The notes under the pieces are model-generated. The model saw nothing but the letters and a program-made list of their open reading frames with translations. It had not been told where the DNA came from and made no database searches. A stretch of DNA of 64,000 bases, from the NCBI RefSeq assembly GCF_000971115.1, contig NZ_BBLV01000002.1, positions 1-64,000 on the forward strand, read 5' to 3'. Source of the DNA: Demequina gelatinilytica. GTDB lineage: Bacteria; Actinomycetota; Actinomycetes; Actinomycetales; Demequinaceae. Positions 34,990-43,491 of the stretch are shown here, piece after piece. A program made the translations under genes and the position numbers. Numbering within the stretch: position 1 is the stretch's first letter; each line of letters opens with the position of its first letter.

Positions 34990-37332
34990 TCAGCCTCCCG
35001 CCTCCACCCAAGCGAGGAAGTCCTCGGCGGCGATCACGGGCTTGCCCCACTCGAGCGCCTTGCGCGCCTTGCCCGACTGCGTGCCCCGCTCCGCGACCAC
35101 CAGCACATCCGTGCGCGTCTTGGTGACGGTCGCCACGGGCACCAGTCCGGCGTCCTCGGCGAGCCGCATCATGAGCTCGCGCTCCACCGCGCCTCGCCCC
35201 GCAGCGACCACGGTGCCGGTGAAGCACACGCGCGCGCCCGGCACCAGCACGACCGATGCATCGGTGGGGCCCTCGAGCTCGAGGTCGCCGGGAAGGACGT
35301 CGACGCCGAAGTGCGCCTCGGCGGCGCGGATGCGCGCGAGCGCGGCGGCGTCCTTGTCCAGCACACGGCCCCACGCACGGGCCAGCAGCACGGCGAGCAC
35401 CGCGCTCGGGTCATCCTCCGCGGACAGGTTGCCACCCACGACGAAGCCGGGGCCGTCCTCTCGCGCGTCCACGATGCGCGACTGCAGGAAGCCGTGCCCG
35501 CGCGGCCAGTCCGCGAACGTGGTGCCCGCGGCGAGCGCATCGTCGCCGCGACGCGCGATCCACCGCTCACCCGCGTCGCGCAGCGCCCGCGCGCGTTCGA
35601 GCGCGGTGGGCGCGGCGATCCCGACGCGCTCCCCGGCATCGAGGGCCTGCATCGGCAGCTCCACCCCGAGCGCCATCGGCTCGACCACGCCGTTGCGCTT
35701 GAGCTCGAAGTCGATCCAGCCGAGCGTGCGGTCGATGCCGACGCCGATGGGCACCCGTCCAGCGAGCAGCGGCGACAGGCATGCCCATGCCTCCGCGAGC
35801 ACGGGCGCGAGCTGGACGTCGCGCGTGGTGAGACCGAACTCGGTGTGCGCCTCGTACAGGTCGCTCGTGGGGTTGACCACCGTGGTGGCCTCATCGCCCT
35901 CGTCCGTCACCACGGCGATCTCGACGGGCCGAGGACGGTACCGGTCCCCCGCCGTGCCGACGGTCAGCGCGGCGACGTATACGTGCCCCACCCGCGCATC
36001 GTCCCCGTCGCCGCCGCGCGATGCCGCGAGGAAGCGCCGGATCCGACCGTCGGTCTTGAGGTCGCGCGGCAGCACGTCGCGGCGCAGCACCAGGCCTTCC
36101 AACGACGTGCAGCGGCTGAGCGCGACGTAGAGCTGGCCGTTCGCGAACGTGCCTCCCGTGAGGTCGACGACCACACGGTCGAGCGTCTGCCCCTGGGCCT
36201 TGTGGATGGTGATGGCCCACGCGAGCTTCATAGGCAGCTGGGTGAAGGTCCCGACCACCTCGCGGTGCAGGCTCCCTCCCGACACCACGGGACGCGCGAT
36301 CTCCCAGGTGTAGGGGCGCACCCGCACCTGGCGGCCGTCGCGCAGCTGCACGGTCGCGACGGGGCCGTCCTCGTCGCGCTCGAGGAGCACGATGCGGCCG
36401 AGCGTGCCGTTCACCCATCGGTCGGCGGGGTCGTTGTTGAGCAGCATCACCTGTGCACCCACGGCGAGGTCCAGGCTCGACTCGGCGGGCAGCTCGAAGC
36501 CGTCGGTGTCGCCCGAGAGCCTGGCCTGATATGAGAGCACGGGGCTGGGTAGGCGCTCGAGCTCGCGCCGGTTGCGCGCGCCGACGATGCGGTTGGTGGT
36601 GGCGAGCGTCAGCCAGAACTCGTCGTGCGGAGGCTCGAACCCGGGGTGGGTGCGTGCGTTGAGGGCGGCCCTCGCGCCCTCGAGCAGCGCGCCGTCGCGC
36701 ACCGCGTTGAGGATGTCCACCAGCTGCGTGTCCCCCACCTGGCGGAACACGGTGGTGAGCTCGACGACCGGGAACGTCTCACGATCGAAGCGACGCGCGG
36801 AGAAGAAGTAGGGCGTGCCGTAGCGCTCGTCGAAGAAGTCGACCTCGTCGTCCCGGACCACGGGCGGGAGCTGGTGCAGGTCGCCCACGAGCACCAGCTG
36901 CACGCCTCCGAGCGGCTCGCCGGGCTGCGGTCCGAAGCGCTCGAGCGCGGCTACGAGCGCATCGAACAGGTCGGCGCGCACCATCGAGGCCTCGTCGATG
37001 ATGAGGGTGTCGAGCCCGGCGAGGGTGCTCGCGAAGCGCCCGGGGTAGTAGCCGGGACCGCGCACCATGTCCTCGTTCACGCCCATGGGGAAGGAGAAGA
37101 GGCGGTGGATGGTGTAGCCGTCGACGTTGAGGGCGGCGATCCCGGTGGGGGCGATGGTGACCGCCGTGCGATCGGTGGTCGCGAGGAAGTGCCGGATCAG
37201 GGTGGACTTGCCCGTCCCCGCGCGGCCCGTGAGGAACAGATGCCCGCCGTCGTGAAGGATCTCGAGGGCGCGCTCGAAGTCCTCGGTGAGGGTGATGCCC
37301 TCCCAGGGGCGCCTCGCGCGATGCTCGCTCAT
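34990..37332 (-). CDS. PIF1-like helicase with degenerate exonuclease-like region and C-terminal BRCT domain
   Basis: A 780-residue SF1B helicase. Walker A GRAGTGKST (36-44), Walker B IIDEAS (111-116), GDLHQLPPV (150-158), FRQVGD and the C-terminal SF1 motifs (WAITIHKAQGQTLDRVVVDL; YVALSRC) are intact. Residues about 448-550 line up with DEDDh exonucleases (VEIAVV, VNP..., FGLTTRDV, GRVPIGVGI) but the catalytic acids and the HN..FD motif are missing. Residues about 695-776 form a ligase-type BRCT domain (VCFTGTVV; GKARKALEWGKPVI). Probable role: 5'-3' unwinding in replication or repair, with the BRCT giving protein or DNA-end contacts. The fusion order is unusual. Confidence 0.9.
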   Translation of the reverse strand: MSEHRARRPWEGITLTEDFERALEILHDGGHLFLTGRAGTGKSTLIRHFLATTDRTAVTIAPTGIAALNVDGYTIHRLFSFPMGVNEDMVRGPGYYPGRFASTLAGLDTLIIDEASMVRADLFDALVAALERFGPQPGEPLGGVQLVLVGDLHQLPPVVRDDEVDFFDERYGTPYFFSARRFDRETFPVVELTTVFRQVGDTQLVDILNAVRDGALLEGARAALNARTHPGFEPPHDEFWLTLATTNRIVGARNRRELERLPSPVLSYQARLSGDTDGFELPAESSLDLAVGAQVMLLNNDPADRWVNGTLGRIVLLERDEDGPVATVQLRDGRQVRVRPYTWEIARPVVSGGSLHREVVGTFTQLPMKLAWAITIHKAQGQTLDRVVVDLTGGTFANGQLYVALSRCTSLEGLVLRRDVLPRDLKTDGRIRRFLAASRGGDGDDARVGHVYVAALTVGTAGDRYRPRPVEIAVVTDEGDEATTVVNPTSDLYEAHTEFGLTTRDVQLAPVLAEAWACLSPLLAGRVPIGVGIDRTLGWIDFELKRNGVVEPMALGVELPMQALDAGERVGIAAPTALERARALRDAGERWIARRGDDALAAGTTFADWPRGHGFLQSRIVDAREDGPGFVVGGNLSAEDDPSAVLAVLLARAWGRVLDKDAAALARIRAAEAHFGVDVLPGDLELEGPTDASVVLVPGARVCFTGTVVAAGRGAVERELMMRLAEDAGLVPVATVTKTRTDVLVVAERGTQSGKARKALEWGKPVIAAEDFLAWVEAGG

Positions 37333-37431
37333 CGTGGGGAGAGCCTACCCAGGCGCGCGGACACCGGTGCGCGGCCGGCATGCGACCATCGAGAGCGCAG
37401 CACCACGCGCGGAACCACCGGGAGGAGACCC

Positions 37432-38277
37432 ATGACGACGGTGGAGCCTCGACGTGCCGAGCTCGCGGCGCCCCTTCTCGCCCGTGCGCTCGAGGTGCTC
37501 ACGGGCCGGACCATCGCGGTCCTCACGGGTGCCGGCCTGTCCACGGACTCCGGCATCCCCGACTACCGCAGCGAGAGCGCGCCACGCCGCACACCCATGA
37601 CCTTCCAGGACTTCGTGGGCGACGAGGCGAAGCGCCGGCGCTACTGGGTCGGCTCCCACCTGGGCTGGCAGACCTTCTCCTCGACTCGTCCGAATGCGGG
37701 GCACCGCGCCCTCGCCGCGCTCGAGGACGCACGCGTGGTGAAGGGGCTCGTGACCCAGAACGTGGACGGTCTCCACCTGCGCGCCGGCTCGCGCGAGGTG
37801 GTCGAGCTGCACGGCAACGTGCGAGGGGTGACGTGCCTCGCATGCGGCACCCGAGTCGCGCGCGAGGAGGTCGCCGCGCGTCTCGAGAGCGACAACCCGG
37901 CCCTCGCCCGCGCCGACGGGGTCCGCCTGGGGCCCGACGGCGATGTGCTGCCGGAGTCGTGGGAGCACGTCTCGGTGCCGGGCTGCACCGCATGCGGCGG
38001 GATCCTCAAGCCCGACGTCGTCTTCTTCGGGGAGCTCGTGCCCGCCGCGCAGGCACGCGCGGCCGAGCGCATCGTCGACCACGCGGAGGCGCTGCTGGTC
38101 GCCGGCTCGTCGCTGGCCGTGAACTCGGGGCTCCGTCTTGTGGAACGCGCCCATCGCCGCGGAGCCCCGATCGTGATCGTCAACCGGGGCGCCACCAAGG
38201 GCGACCGCCGCGCAGCGGTCAAGATCGATGCCGGCACCTCGGAGACGCTCGAGGCTCTCGCGTCCGCACTCGCGTAG
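37432..38277 (+). CDS. NAD-dependent protein deacetylase (Sir2 family)
   Basis: A 281-residue sirtuin with GAGLSTDSGIPDYR (NAD pocket), TQNVDGLH, the catalytic His in ELHGNVRG and four zinc cysteines (CLACG and CTACG). KPDVVFFGE and AGSSLAV close the Rossmann fold. It removes acyl groups from lysines using NAD; targets unknown. GGGAGGAG precedes the ATG. It is divergent from the helicase over 99 bases. Its original terminator seems to have been split by the endolysin cassette that starts right after its stop. Confidence 0.94.
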   Translation: MTTVEPRRAELAAPLLARALEVLTGRTIAVLTGAGLSTDSGIPDYRSESAPRRTPMTFQDFVGDEAKRRRYWVGSHLGWQTFSSTRPNAGHRALAALEDARVVKGLVTQNVDGLHLRAGSREVVELHGNVRGVTCLACGTRVAREEVAARLESDNPALARADGVRLGPDGDVLPESWEHVSVPGCTACGGILKPDVVFFGELVPAAQARAAERIVDHAEALLVAGSSLAVNSGLRLVERAHRRGAPIVIVNRGATKGDRRAAVKIDAGTSETLEALASALA

Positions 38278-38336
38278 CGCGTCGCGCAGGGCGCGGCTCG
38301 CGGCTCGCGGCGCAGCGAGAGGGCCGCACCTTCCGG
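38278..38336. repeat. Left direct repeat of the endolysin cassette (truncated terminator)
   Basis: Shares CGCGTCGCGCAGGG, then GCGGCTCGCGG, then AGGGCCGCACCTTCCGG with 39379-39431; an extra CTCGCGG unit makes this copy longer. The hairpin's right arm is absent: GGGGCGACC follows instead of GGTGCGGCCC. Confidence 0.8.
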
Positions 38337-38541
38337 GGCGACCGCGACCGCATCCCCGACCTCGGATGCGAAGTCGAGGGATCATGGAAGCAACGCCGCG
38401 CGCACGACCGACGCATCCGTGCTCGTGATGGCCGCAACGACGTGGTCGAGGCGTACGTCCGGCGGCGCGAGCCGCCACCGTCGGTCCACTCGACCGACCG
38501 ACCGACTGGCTGACGCCACCGCACCACCCCGCGGAGGAACC

Positions 38542-39345
38542 ATGGCTGAGATGTTCGTCGACCTGTCGACGCCGGGCCAGCTGCTCGAACGCACCGCCCG
38601 CTCCTACGAGAGCCTGCGTCTCGCGACCGGGCACGGCACCACCCTCCCGGGCCATGCGACGCGCACGCTCGAGATGCAGGCCACCGTGTTCCGGGACTAC
38701 TACACCACCGACGCCTCGGAACCGCTGTTCCGGGGTGACAACGGCGCGCTCGACATCCGGACCTGGAACGGCGTCGCCTGGTACCGCCGGAGCGGGCGCC
38801 CCTCCGCCGCGATCCCCGGCACCTCCAACCACGGCAGGGGCCGCACCGTCGACTTCCAGGGCCTCGTCGGCTTCGACACCCCCACTTACCACGCGTTCGC
38901 TCTCGAGGCCGGCAAGCGCGGATGGAGCAACGCCGAAGGCCAGCGTGTGGGCGAGTGCTGGCACTGGAACCACAACCCCGATATGGATACGTTCGAGTAC
39001 GAAGAGGACGAGCTCATGGCAGCCAAGGACGAGATCGCCGCCGAGGTGATCAAGCAGCTCAAGGGCCCAGCGGGCAAGGTCAAGCTCACGTGGGCCACCC
39101 GGCGTGCGATCGCCGCGGCGCAGGACAAGAAGGTTGAGGACGTAGCCGACGAGATGTCGCTCGACGACGTCCTGTCCTACGCCGCACGTGCGACGTTCGA
39201 CAACGCTGCGCTCGCGGTCGAGGTCGAGACGCTCAAGGCGAAGTTGGAGAAGCTCGCCGCGGGGGTGAAGGTCGACGTGAGCGTCGACGAGGCCGCGATC
39301 GCGCGCAAGGTGGTCGCGGCGCTCGCCAATCGGCTCACCGAGTAG
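38542..39345 (+). CDS. Phage-type endolysin, peptidase M15 family
   Basis: A 267-residue protein without a signal peptide. The N-terminal 150 residues are an M15-type L-alanyl-D-glutamate or D-Ala carboxypeptidase domain: SNHGRGRTVDF gives zinc ligands His97 and Asp104, and ECWHWNH supplies catalytic Glu138 and ligand His141. The remainder is helical and Lys/Glu-rich, followed by a coiled-coil-like end. This architecture is common in lysins of phages infecting Microbacterium and relatives. GGAGGAA lies just upstream of the ATG. The lack of a secretion signal and of a holin gene nearby leaves its export unexplained. The 205 bases before it (38337-38541) contain a CGAC tandem repeat and no recognised gene. 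Confidence 0.85.
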   Translation: MAEMFVDLSTPGQLLERTARSYESLRLATGHGTTLPGHATRTLEMQATVFRDYYTTDASEPLFRGDNGALDIRTWNGVAWYRRSGRPSAAIPGTSNHGRGRTVDFQGLVGFDTPTYHAFALEAGKRGWSNAEGQRVGECWHWNHNPDMDTFEYEEDELMAAKDEIAAEVIKQLKGPAGKVKLTWATRRAIAAAQDKKVEDVADEMSLDDVLSYAARATFDNAALAVEVETLKAKLEKLAAGVKVDVSVDEAAIARKVVAALANRLTE

Positions 39346-39378
39346 CGCATCACGATGCCCATGGCCGCGCCGGCGTCG

Positions 39379-39431
39379 CGCGTCGCGCAGGGATGCGGCT
39401 CGCGGTGAAGCAGAAGGGCCGCACCTTCCGG
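39379..39431. repeat. Right direct repeat of the endolysin cassette (intact terminator half)
   Basis: Copy of the 38278-38336 repeat lying after the endolysin stop. Here GGGCCGCACC-TTCC is followed by GGTGCGGCCC, completing a terminator hairpin. Confidence 0.8.
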
Positions 39432-39443
39432 TGCGGCCCTTCT
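39412..39443. terminator. Bidirectional terminator between endolysin and tRNA-Ala
   Basis: A 14-bp perfect stem, AGAAGGGCCGCACC (39412-39425) with 39430-39443, and a TTCC loop. It serves the endolysin gene and, from the other side, the tRNA. It presumably was the sirtuin terminator before the cassette arrived. Confidence 0.85.
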
Positions 39444-39446
39444 CAC

Positions 39447-39522
39447 TGGTGGAGCTGAGGGGAATCGAACCCCTGACCTTCTCATTGCGAACGAGACGCG
39501 CTACCAACTGCGCCACAGCCCC
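39447..39522 (-). tRNA. tRNA-Ala (anticodon CGC)
   Basis: A complete 76-base cloverleaf including an encoded CCA. The acceptor stem GGGGCTG/CAGCTCC contains the G3-U70 wobble that identifies alanine tRNAs. D arm GCGC/GCGC, anticodon stem TCTCG/TGAGA with loop TTCGCAA (CGC reads GCG), and T arm AGGGG-TTCGATT-CCCCT are all in place. Confidence 0.95.
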
Positions 39523-39534
39523 AAGTGCCTGAAT

Positions 39535-39561
39535 AGATTAGCACCTCTCTGGGGCTTGCAA
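39535..39561 (-). promoter_or_regulatory. Candidate promoter of tRNA-Ala
   Basis: On the minus strand TTGCAA (39556-39561) precedes TAATCT (39535-39540) by 15 bases, in an AT-richer patch; transcription would start a few bases before the tRNA. Spacing is shorter than ideal. Confidence 0.5.
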
Positions 39562-39570
39562 GTACATGTT

Positions 39571-41049
39571 CTACGCGCGGACCTCACGGTCGTCGGCGAT
39601 CGCGGTGTAGGTCACGCGCGACACGGTCGCTGGACCCCCGACCGCCTCGATCCCTAGGACACGACCGGTGAAGCCGCCGGCCACCTCGGTCGAGACGTAG
39701 CGGCCGTCCACCACTCCCAGGCCCACGAAGCCGCCATCGCGGATCACGCCCGCGTGGAGCTCGTCAGGGCCCCCGCGCCCGTAGAGCTGCCGGGCCGCGA
39801 CAGCTCGCAGCGCGAGGACGTCGCCAGGCTGCGCCTCGGCCTCGGCGAGGACCTGGTCGAAGGGCCGTGAGACCGCGCGAACGCGCAGGCGCTCCCCCAC
39901 GCGCTCGATGCCGATCCAGTGCAGCGGGTCGATGCGGACGCTCAGGCACGCATCGCCGTCGGCGACCTCGGCCGTCGCCTCCCAATCCGCATCGGTGACG
40001 CGCGCGCACAGCACCTGCGCCTGCTCAGGCGCGTCCGCCGCGCGCCCCGGTGAGAGGACGATGCCGCGGTCGCCTCGGCGCACCAGGCTGCCCGGCGCGT
40101 GGCCGGGCGAGATCCAGCGGCCGTCGAGCGCATCGTCCTCGAACGGGTCCGCCCAGGAGCGGTCGCCGGCCACGGCCTCGAACCGGTCCTCGACCACCAC
40201 CGGCCAGCCGTCCACCCAGTCGATGCCCGCGATGAAGGTCTCGCGACCGTTGACGTGGAAGCCCGGGAACGCGCCGCCTCGCCGGATGCCCAGGTAGACC
40301 ATCGCCCACGAGCCGTCGGCGAGCTCGACCAGGTCCGGATGCCCGGTCGCCTCGACGGGGTGCGCGATGCTCCGGTGCGTGAGGATCGGGTTCGCGGGAT
40401 TCGACTCGAAGGGCCCTTCAGGGGCGCGCGAGCGCGCGATCGAGACGCCGTGGCCCAGGAACGTGCCGCCCTCGGCGACCGCGAGGTACCACCAGCCGTC
40501 CTTCTCGAACAGATGGGGACCCTCGGTGTCCTTCATCTCGGTGCCGCGCCAGAGCTCGCGGCGCTCGGTGAACCGCTCGCCCGTGCAGGGGTCGATCTCG
40601 ACCTGGTAGATGGCGGGCGGGTTGTGCCCGCACCACGTGAGGAGGCAGCGGCCGTCGGTGGTCCAGGCGAGGTCCGGGTCGATGCCGTCGGTGCCGGGCA
40701 CGTACACGGGCTCCGACCACGGCCCGGCCGGGTCCTCGGAGTGCACGATGAGCTGGCCGCGGGGCCCCGCGTTGCGGATGCTGGTGGTCACCATCCAGAA
40801 CAGACCGTCATGGTGACGCAGCGTGGGGGCGTAGATGCCACCGCTCGCGTCGGCGACGGTGTGCCCCGCGTCGATCACCTCGGCATCCGGCAGCGCATGC
40901 CCCACCAGCTCCCACGCCACCAGGTCCGTCGAGCGGTGGATCGGGACGCCCGGGACGTACTCGAAGGTCGAGCTCGCGAGGTAGTACGTCTCACCGACGC
41001 GGCAGATCGACGGGTCCGGGTAGAAGCCGGCGAGGATGGGCATCGTCAT
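39571..41049 (-). CDS. Glycoside hydrolase family 43 protein
   Basis: A 492-residue cytoplasmic GH43 enzyme. The five-bladed propeller begins at GFYPDPSICRVG with the general-base Asp; GIDPDLAW holds the second Asp and TEGPHLF the general-acid Glu. The C-terminal 170 residues are a concanavalin-like beta-sandwich, as in beta-xylosidases and alpha-L-arabinofuranosidases of subfamilies around GH43_11/12. No signal peptide, so it acts on imported xylo- or arabino-oligosaccharides. I start at ATG 41049, eight bases after GGGAG; ATG 41067 and 41043 are alternatives. It is divergent from GH92 over 221 bases. Confidence 0.92.
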   Translation of the reverse strand: MTMPILAGFYPDPSICRVGETYYLASSTFEYVPGVPIHRSTDLVAWELVGHALPDAEVIDAGHTVADASGGIYAPTLRHHDGLFWMVTTSIRNAGPRGQLIVHSEDPAGPWSEPVYVPGTDGIDPDLAWTTDGRCLLTWCGHNPPAIYQVEIDPCTGERFTERRELWRGTEMKDTEGPHLFEKDGWWYLAVAEGGTFLGHGVSIARSRAPEGPFESNPANPILTHRSIAHPVEATGHPDLVELADGSWAMVYLGIRRGGAFPGFHVNGRETFIAGIDWVDGWPVVVEDRFEAVAGDRSWADPFEDDALDGRWISPGHAPGSLVRRGDRGIVLSPGRAADAPEQAQVLCARVTDADWEATAEVADGDACLSVRIDPLHWIGIERVGERLRVRAVSRPFDQVLAEAEAQPGDVLALRAVAARQLYGRGGPDELHAGVIRDGGFVGLGVVDGRYVSTEVAGGFTGRVLGIEAVGGPATVSRVTYTAIADDREVRA

Positions 41050-41206
41050 TGTTGCGTCTCCCAACATTCATGGTCGGAACCCACTCTAGAGCGCGTCGCG
41101 GCGGGTGCGGGACCACCGCTCTCCGAGCGATCTCGCGGCGAAAGTTAAAGAGTCCGTCACATTTGCGCAATGGACGCGACACGAGGCCCGCCTAGGTTCT
41201 CCTCAA

Positions 41207-41228
41207 GGACGCACACCGACGTGCGTCC
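41207..41228. promoter_or_regulatory. Palindromic operator candidate upstream of the GH92 gene
   Basis: GGACGCAC-N6-GTGCGTCC, perfect 8-bp arms, ending 42 bases before the GTG at 41271. Such sites are typical for sugar-responsive repressors (LacI, ROK). No regulator gene is adjacent. Confidence 0.5.
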
Positions 41229-41270
41229 CCCGCTCGTCAGGAGCAGGCTTCGGGGAAGGGAGGTGCCGCC

Positions 41271-43481
41271 GTGTACGACGACGTCGATCCATTTGTCGGC
41301 ACCGAGGCGACCTCGCTCCCGACCCCGACGGGCATCGCCGCCACATGGTGGTGGCCCAAGCCCCAGGTGGGCAACACCCACCCGGGCGCGTGCTTCCCGC
41401 TCGGCATGGTGTCCGCATGCGCGTACTCGGGCGCCTACCCGACGGGCTACGGCCTCTACGACCTCTCGACCGAGGGTGTCCCCACGCGGCTCCACGACCG
41501 CAACGTCGCCTCCGGCTTCACGCACTTCCAGCAGTCCGGCACCGGCGCGATCCGCAAGTACTACAACTACTTCCGCGTCACCCCCATGCTCGAGCCGCTC
41601 GACGAGCTCGACCGAGCGTGGGAGATCGTCGACGAGGAGGCCCACCCCGGGTACTACCACGCGGTGCTCGAGAACGGGATCGAGGCGGAGCTCGCGGCGG
41701 GCCCCAAGTCGGTGGTGCACCGCTACACGTTCCCCGAGCACCCGTCCGCACGCCTGGTGGTGGACTTCTCGCTGGGCGGCCTGGAGATCCCGTACGGCGC
41801 GACGCTGCCGCTGCGCGCACGGCTCGAGTCCGTCGAGCCCGGCGTGGTCCAGGGCGAGATCGTCGTCGAGGGCGTGCCGCTCGCGGTCTACATCGAGTGC
41901 GACGCCGAGGACTGGCGCCAGATGCTCTGGTACGACTCGCGCCTCATGCCCGCGGGCACGCGGCTCGACCTGGACTCGATCCGGCCCAGCACGCTGCGAC
42001 CGTTCGGCCTCATGTGGAAGGGACCGGCGGCGCCGGGCAAGCAGGTCGAGCTGCGCATCGGCTTCTCGCTTCGCGGCGTGGACCAGGCGCGCAAGAACCT
42101 CCGTGCGGACCTGGGCGAGCTCGGGACCTTCGCGAGCCGCCTCGCCGGCACGCGCGAGACGTGGCGGTCGCTGCTGGGCGCCGTCAGCGTCGAGACCGAG
42201 GACGAGTCGCGCCGCCAGGTGTTCGCGAGCGCGCTCTACCACTCGCTCATCAAGCCGTGCTTCGCGCCCGACGAGAGCCCGTTCTGGTCGCAGAAGGGCC
42301 CGTTCGTCTTCGACGTGTCGACCATGTGGGACATCTACCGCACGCAGCTCCCCCTGCTCACGGCCCTGCTGCCCCACCGCGCCGTGGAGTTCGCCAACGC
42401 GATGCTCACCATCGCCGAGCAGGAGGGCAACCTCCCCATCGGGTACCGCATGGCGCGCGGCTCGGACCGCTTCAGCCGGCAGGGCAGCGCGCTGGTGCAT
42501 ACGCTCCTCGCGGACCTCGCCCATCTGGGCGCGCACGGCATCGACTGGGACTGGGCCCTGGTGCACATGCAGACGGATCTGCGTCGCGCCTACGGCGAGG
42601 AGTTCCTGCTCCAGGGCCTCGCGCAGCCGATGAGCCACACCCTGGACCTCGCGTACGGCTACTGGTGCACCGGTGTGGTCGCCGAGCTCCTGGGCGACCG
42701 CACGCAGCTCAACGAGAACGTCGAGCTCGCCTCGCGCTGGCGCAACGCCTTCGACGCCTCGACGGGCCTGCTCAAGGAGTCCACCTACTACGAGGGCACG
42801 CGCTACAACTACTCGTTCCGGCTGCTGCACGACATGGCGGCCCGGATCGAGCTCGCCGGCGGGGACGATGCCTTCGTCGGGCTGCTCGACGCCTTCTTCG
42901 GCTACGGCGCGGAGCCGGTCGCGCAGCCCGGGGAGCGGCCGTCCGCGGAGGAGATGGTCGCCGGCTACTCGCTCGGCCGTTTCGAGGGCCTCAACAACGA
43001 GCCGGACATGGAGGCGCCGTGGGCCTACCACTACGCCGGCCGTCCGGACCGGACCGCCGAGGTGGTCCACGGCATCGTCCACCAGATGTTCGGCCCGGGT
43101 CGCGGAGGCCTCCCTGGAAACGACGACTCGGGCGGGTTATCGTCGTGGTACGTCTGGGCCAGCCTGGGCCTGTTCCCCGTCGCAGGGCAGAACGTGTTCC
43201 TGCTCCATCCCCCGGCCTTCGCATCAGCGACGATGCGCATGGCACGCGGAGAACTCCACATCGTGGCCGACGGCTTCATCGAGCCCCGGCCGGGCGGACC
43301 GGTCCAGTACATCCGGTCCGTCACGCTCGACGGCTCGCCCGTCGAGTCGTCCTGGATCAGCGGCTCCGAGCTCCACCAAGGTGGCGAGCTGCGCTACGTG
43401 CTCGGGGACTCCCCGAGCTCCTGGGGACGCGAGCACCGTCCCCCGTCCACCCCTCGCCCCACCGTGGGGCTGCTCCCGTGA
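41271..43481 (+). CDS. Glycoside hydrolase family 92 (alpha-mannosidase-type) protein
   Basis: A 736-residue GH92 protein without signal peptide. The N-terminal beta-sandwich starts DDVDPFVGTE and the alpha/alpha-barrel contains TMWDIYRTQLPLLT, NNEPDMEAPWAYHYAG and GLPGNDDSGGLSSWYVW, the most conserved GH92 segments, which carry calcium-binding and catalytic acidic residues. Family members remove alpha-linked mannose with inversion. GGGAGG lies seven bases before the GTG start. It is followed 10 bases later by a glycosyltransferase gene, giving an operon that could turn over mannosylated glycans. Intracellular location is unusual for GH92 and implies small imported substrates. Confidence 0.92.
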   Translation: MYDDVDPFVGTEATSLPTPTGIAATWWWPKPQVGNTHPGACFPLGMVSACAYSGAYPTGYGLYDLSTEGVPTRLHDRNVASGFTHFQQSGTGAIRKYYNYFRVTPMLEPLDELDRAWEIVDEEAHPGYYHAVLENGIEAELAAGPKSVVHRYTFPEHPSARLVVDFSLGGLEIPYGATLPLRARLESVEPGVVQGEIVVEGVPLAVYIECDAEDWRQMLWYDSRLMPAGTRLDLDSIRPSTLRPFGLMWKGPAAPGKQVELRIGFSLRGVDQARKNLRADLGELGTFASRLAGTRETWRSLLGAVSVETEDESRRQVFASALYHSLIKPCFAPDESPFWSQKGPFVFDVSTMWDIYRTQLPLLTALLPHRAVEFANAMLTIAEQEGNLPIGYRMARGSDRFSRQGSALVHTLLADLAHLGAHGIDWDWALVHMQTDLRRAYGEEFLLQGLAQPMSHTLDLAYGYWCTGVVAELLGDRTQLNENVELASRWRNAFDASTGLLKESTYYEGTRYNYSFRLLHDMAARIELAGGDDAFVGLLDAFFGYGAEPVAQPGERPSAEEMVAGYSLGRFEGLNNEPDMEAPWAYHYAGRPDRTAEVVHGIVHQMFGPGRGGLPGNDDSGGLSSWYVWASLGLFPVAGQNVFLLHPPAFASATMRMARGELHIVADGFIEPRPGGPVQYIRSVTLDGSPVESSWISGSELHQGGELRYVLGDSPSSWGREHRPPSTPRPTVGLLP

Positions 43482-43491
43482 AGGAGGTGTC

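Larger units (their letters stand above)
38278..39431. mobile_element. 1.1-kb endolysin cassette bounded by a direct repeat
   Basis: A segment bounded by imperfect direct repeats at 38278-38336 and 39379-39431. It holds one gene, a phage-type endolysin. The first repeat begins at the base after the sirtuin stop and contains the left half of a terminator (GGGCCGCACCTTCCGG) without its right half; the second copy has the whole hairpin. This is what insertion into a terminator loop with duplication of flanking DNA would leave. No integrase or transposase is present. tRNA-Ala lies 16 bases past the second repeat. Mechanism inferred. Confidence 0.65.

Noticed and set aside
38489-38505. CGAC tandem repeat
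   Set aside because: Four short units only; likely chance in GC-rich DNA.
38278-39431. Complete prophage or integrative element at tRNA-Ala
   Set aside because: Only one phage-type gene and no integrase, holin or structural genes; the repeat lies in the terminator, not in the tRNA gene.
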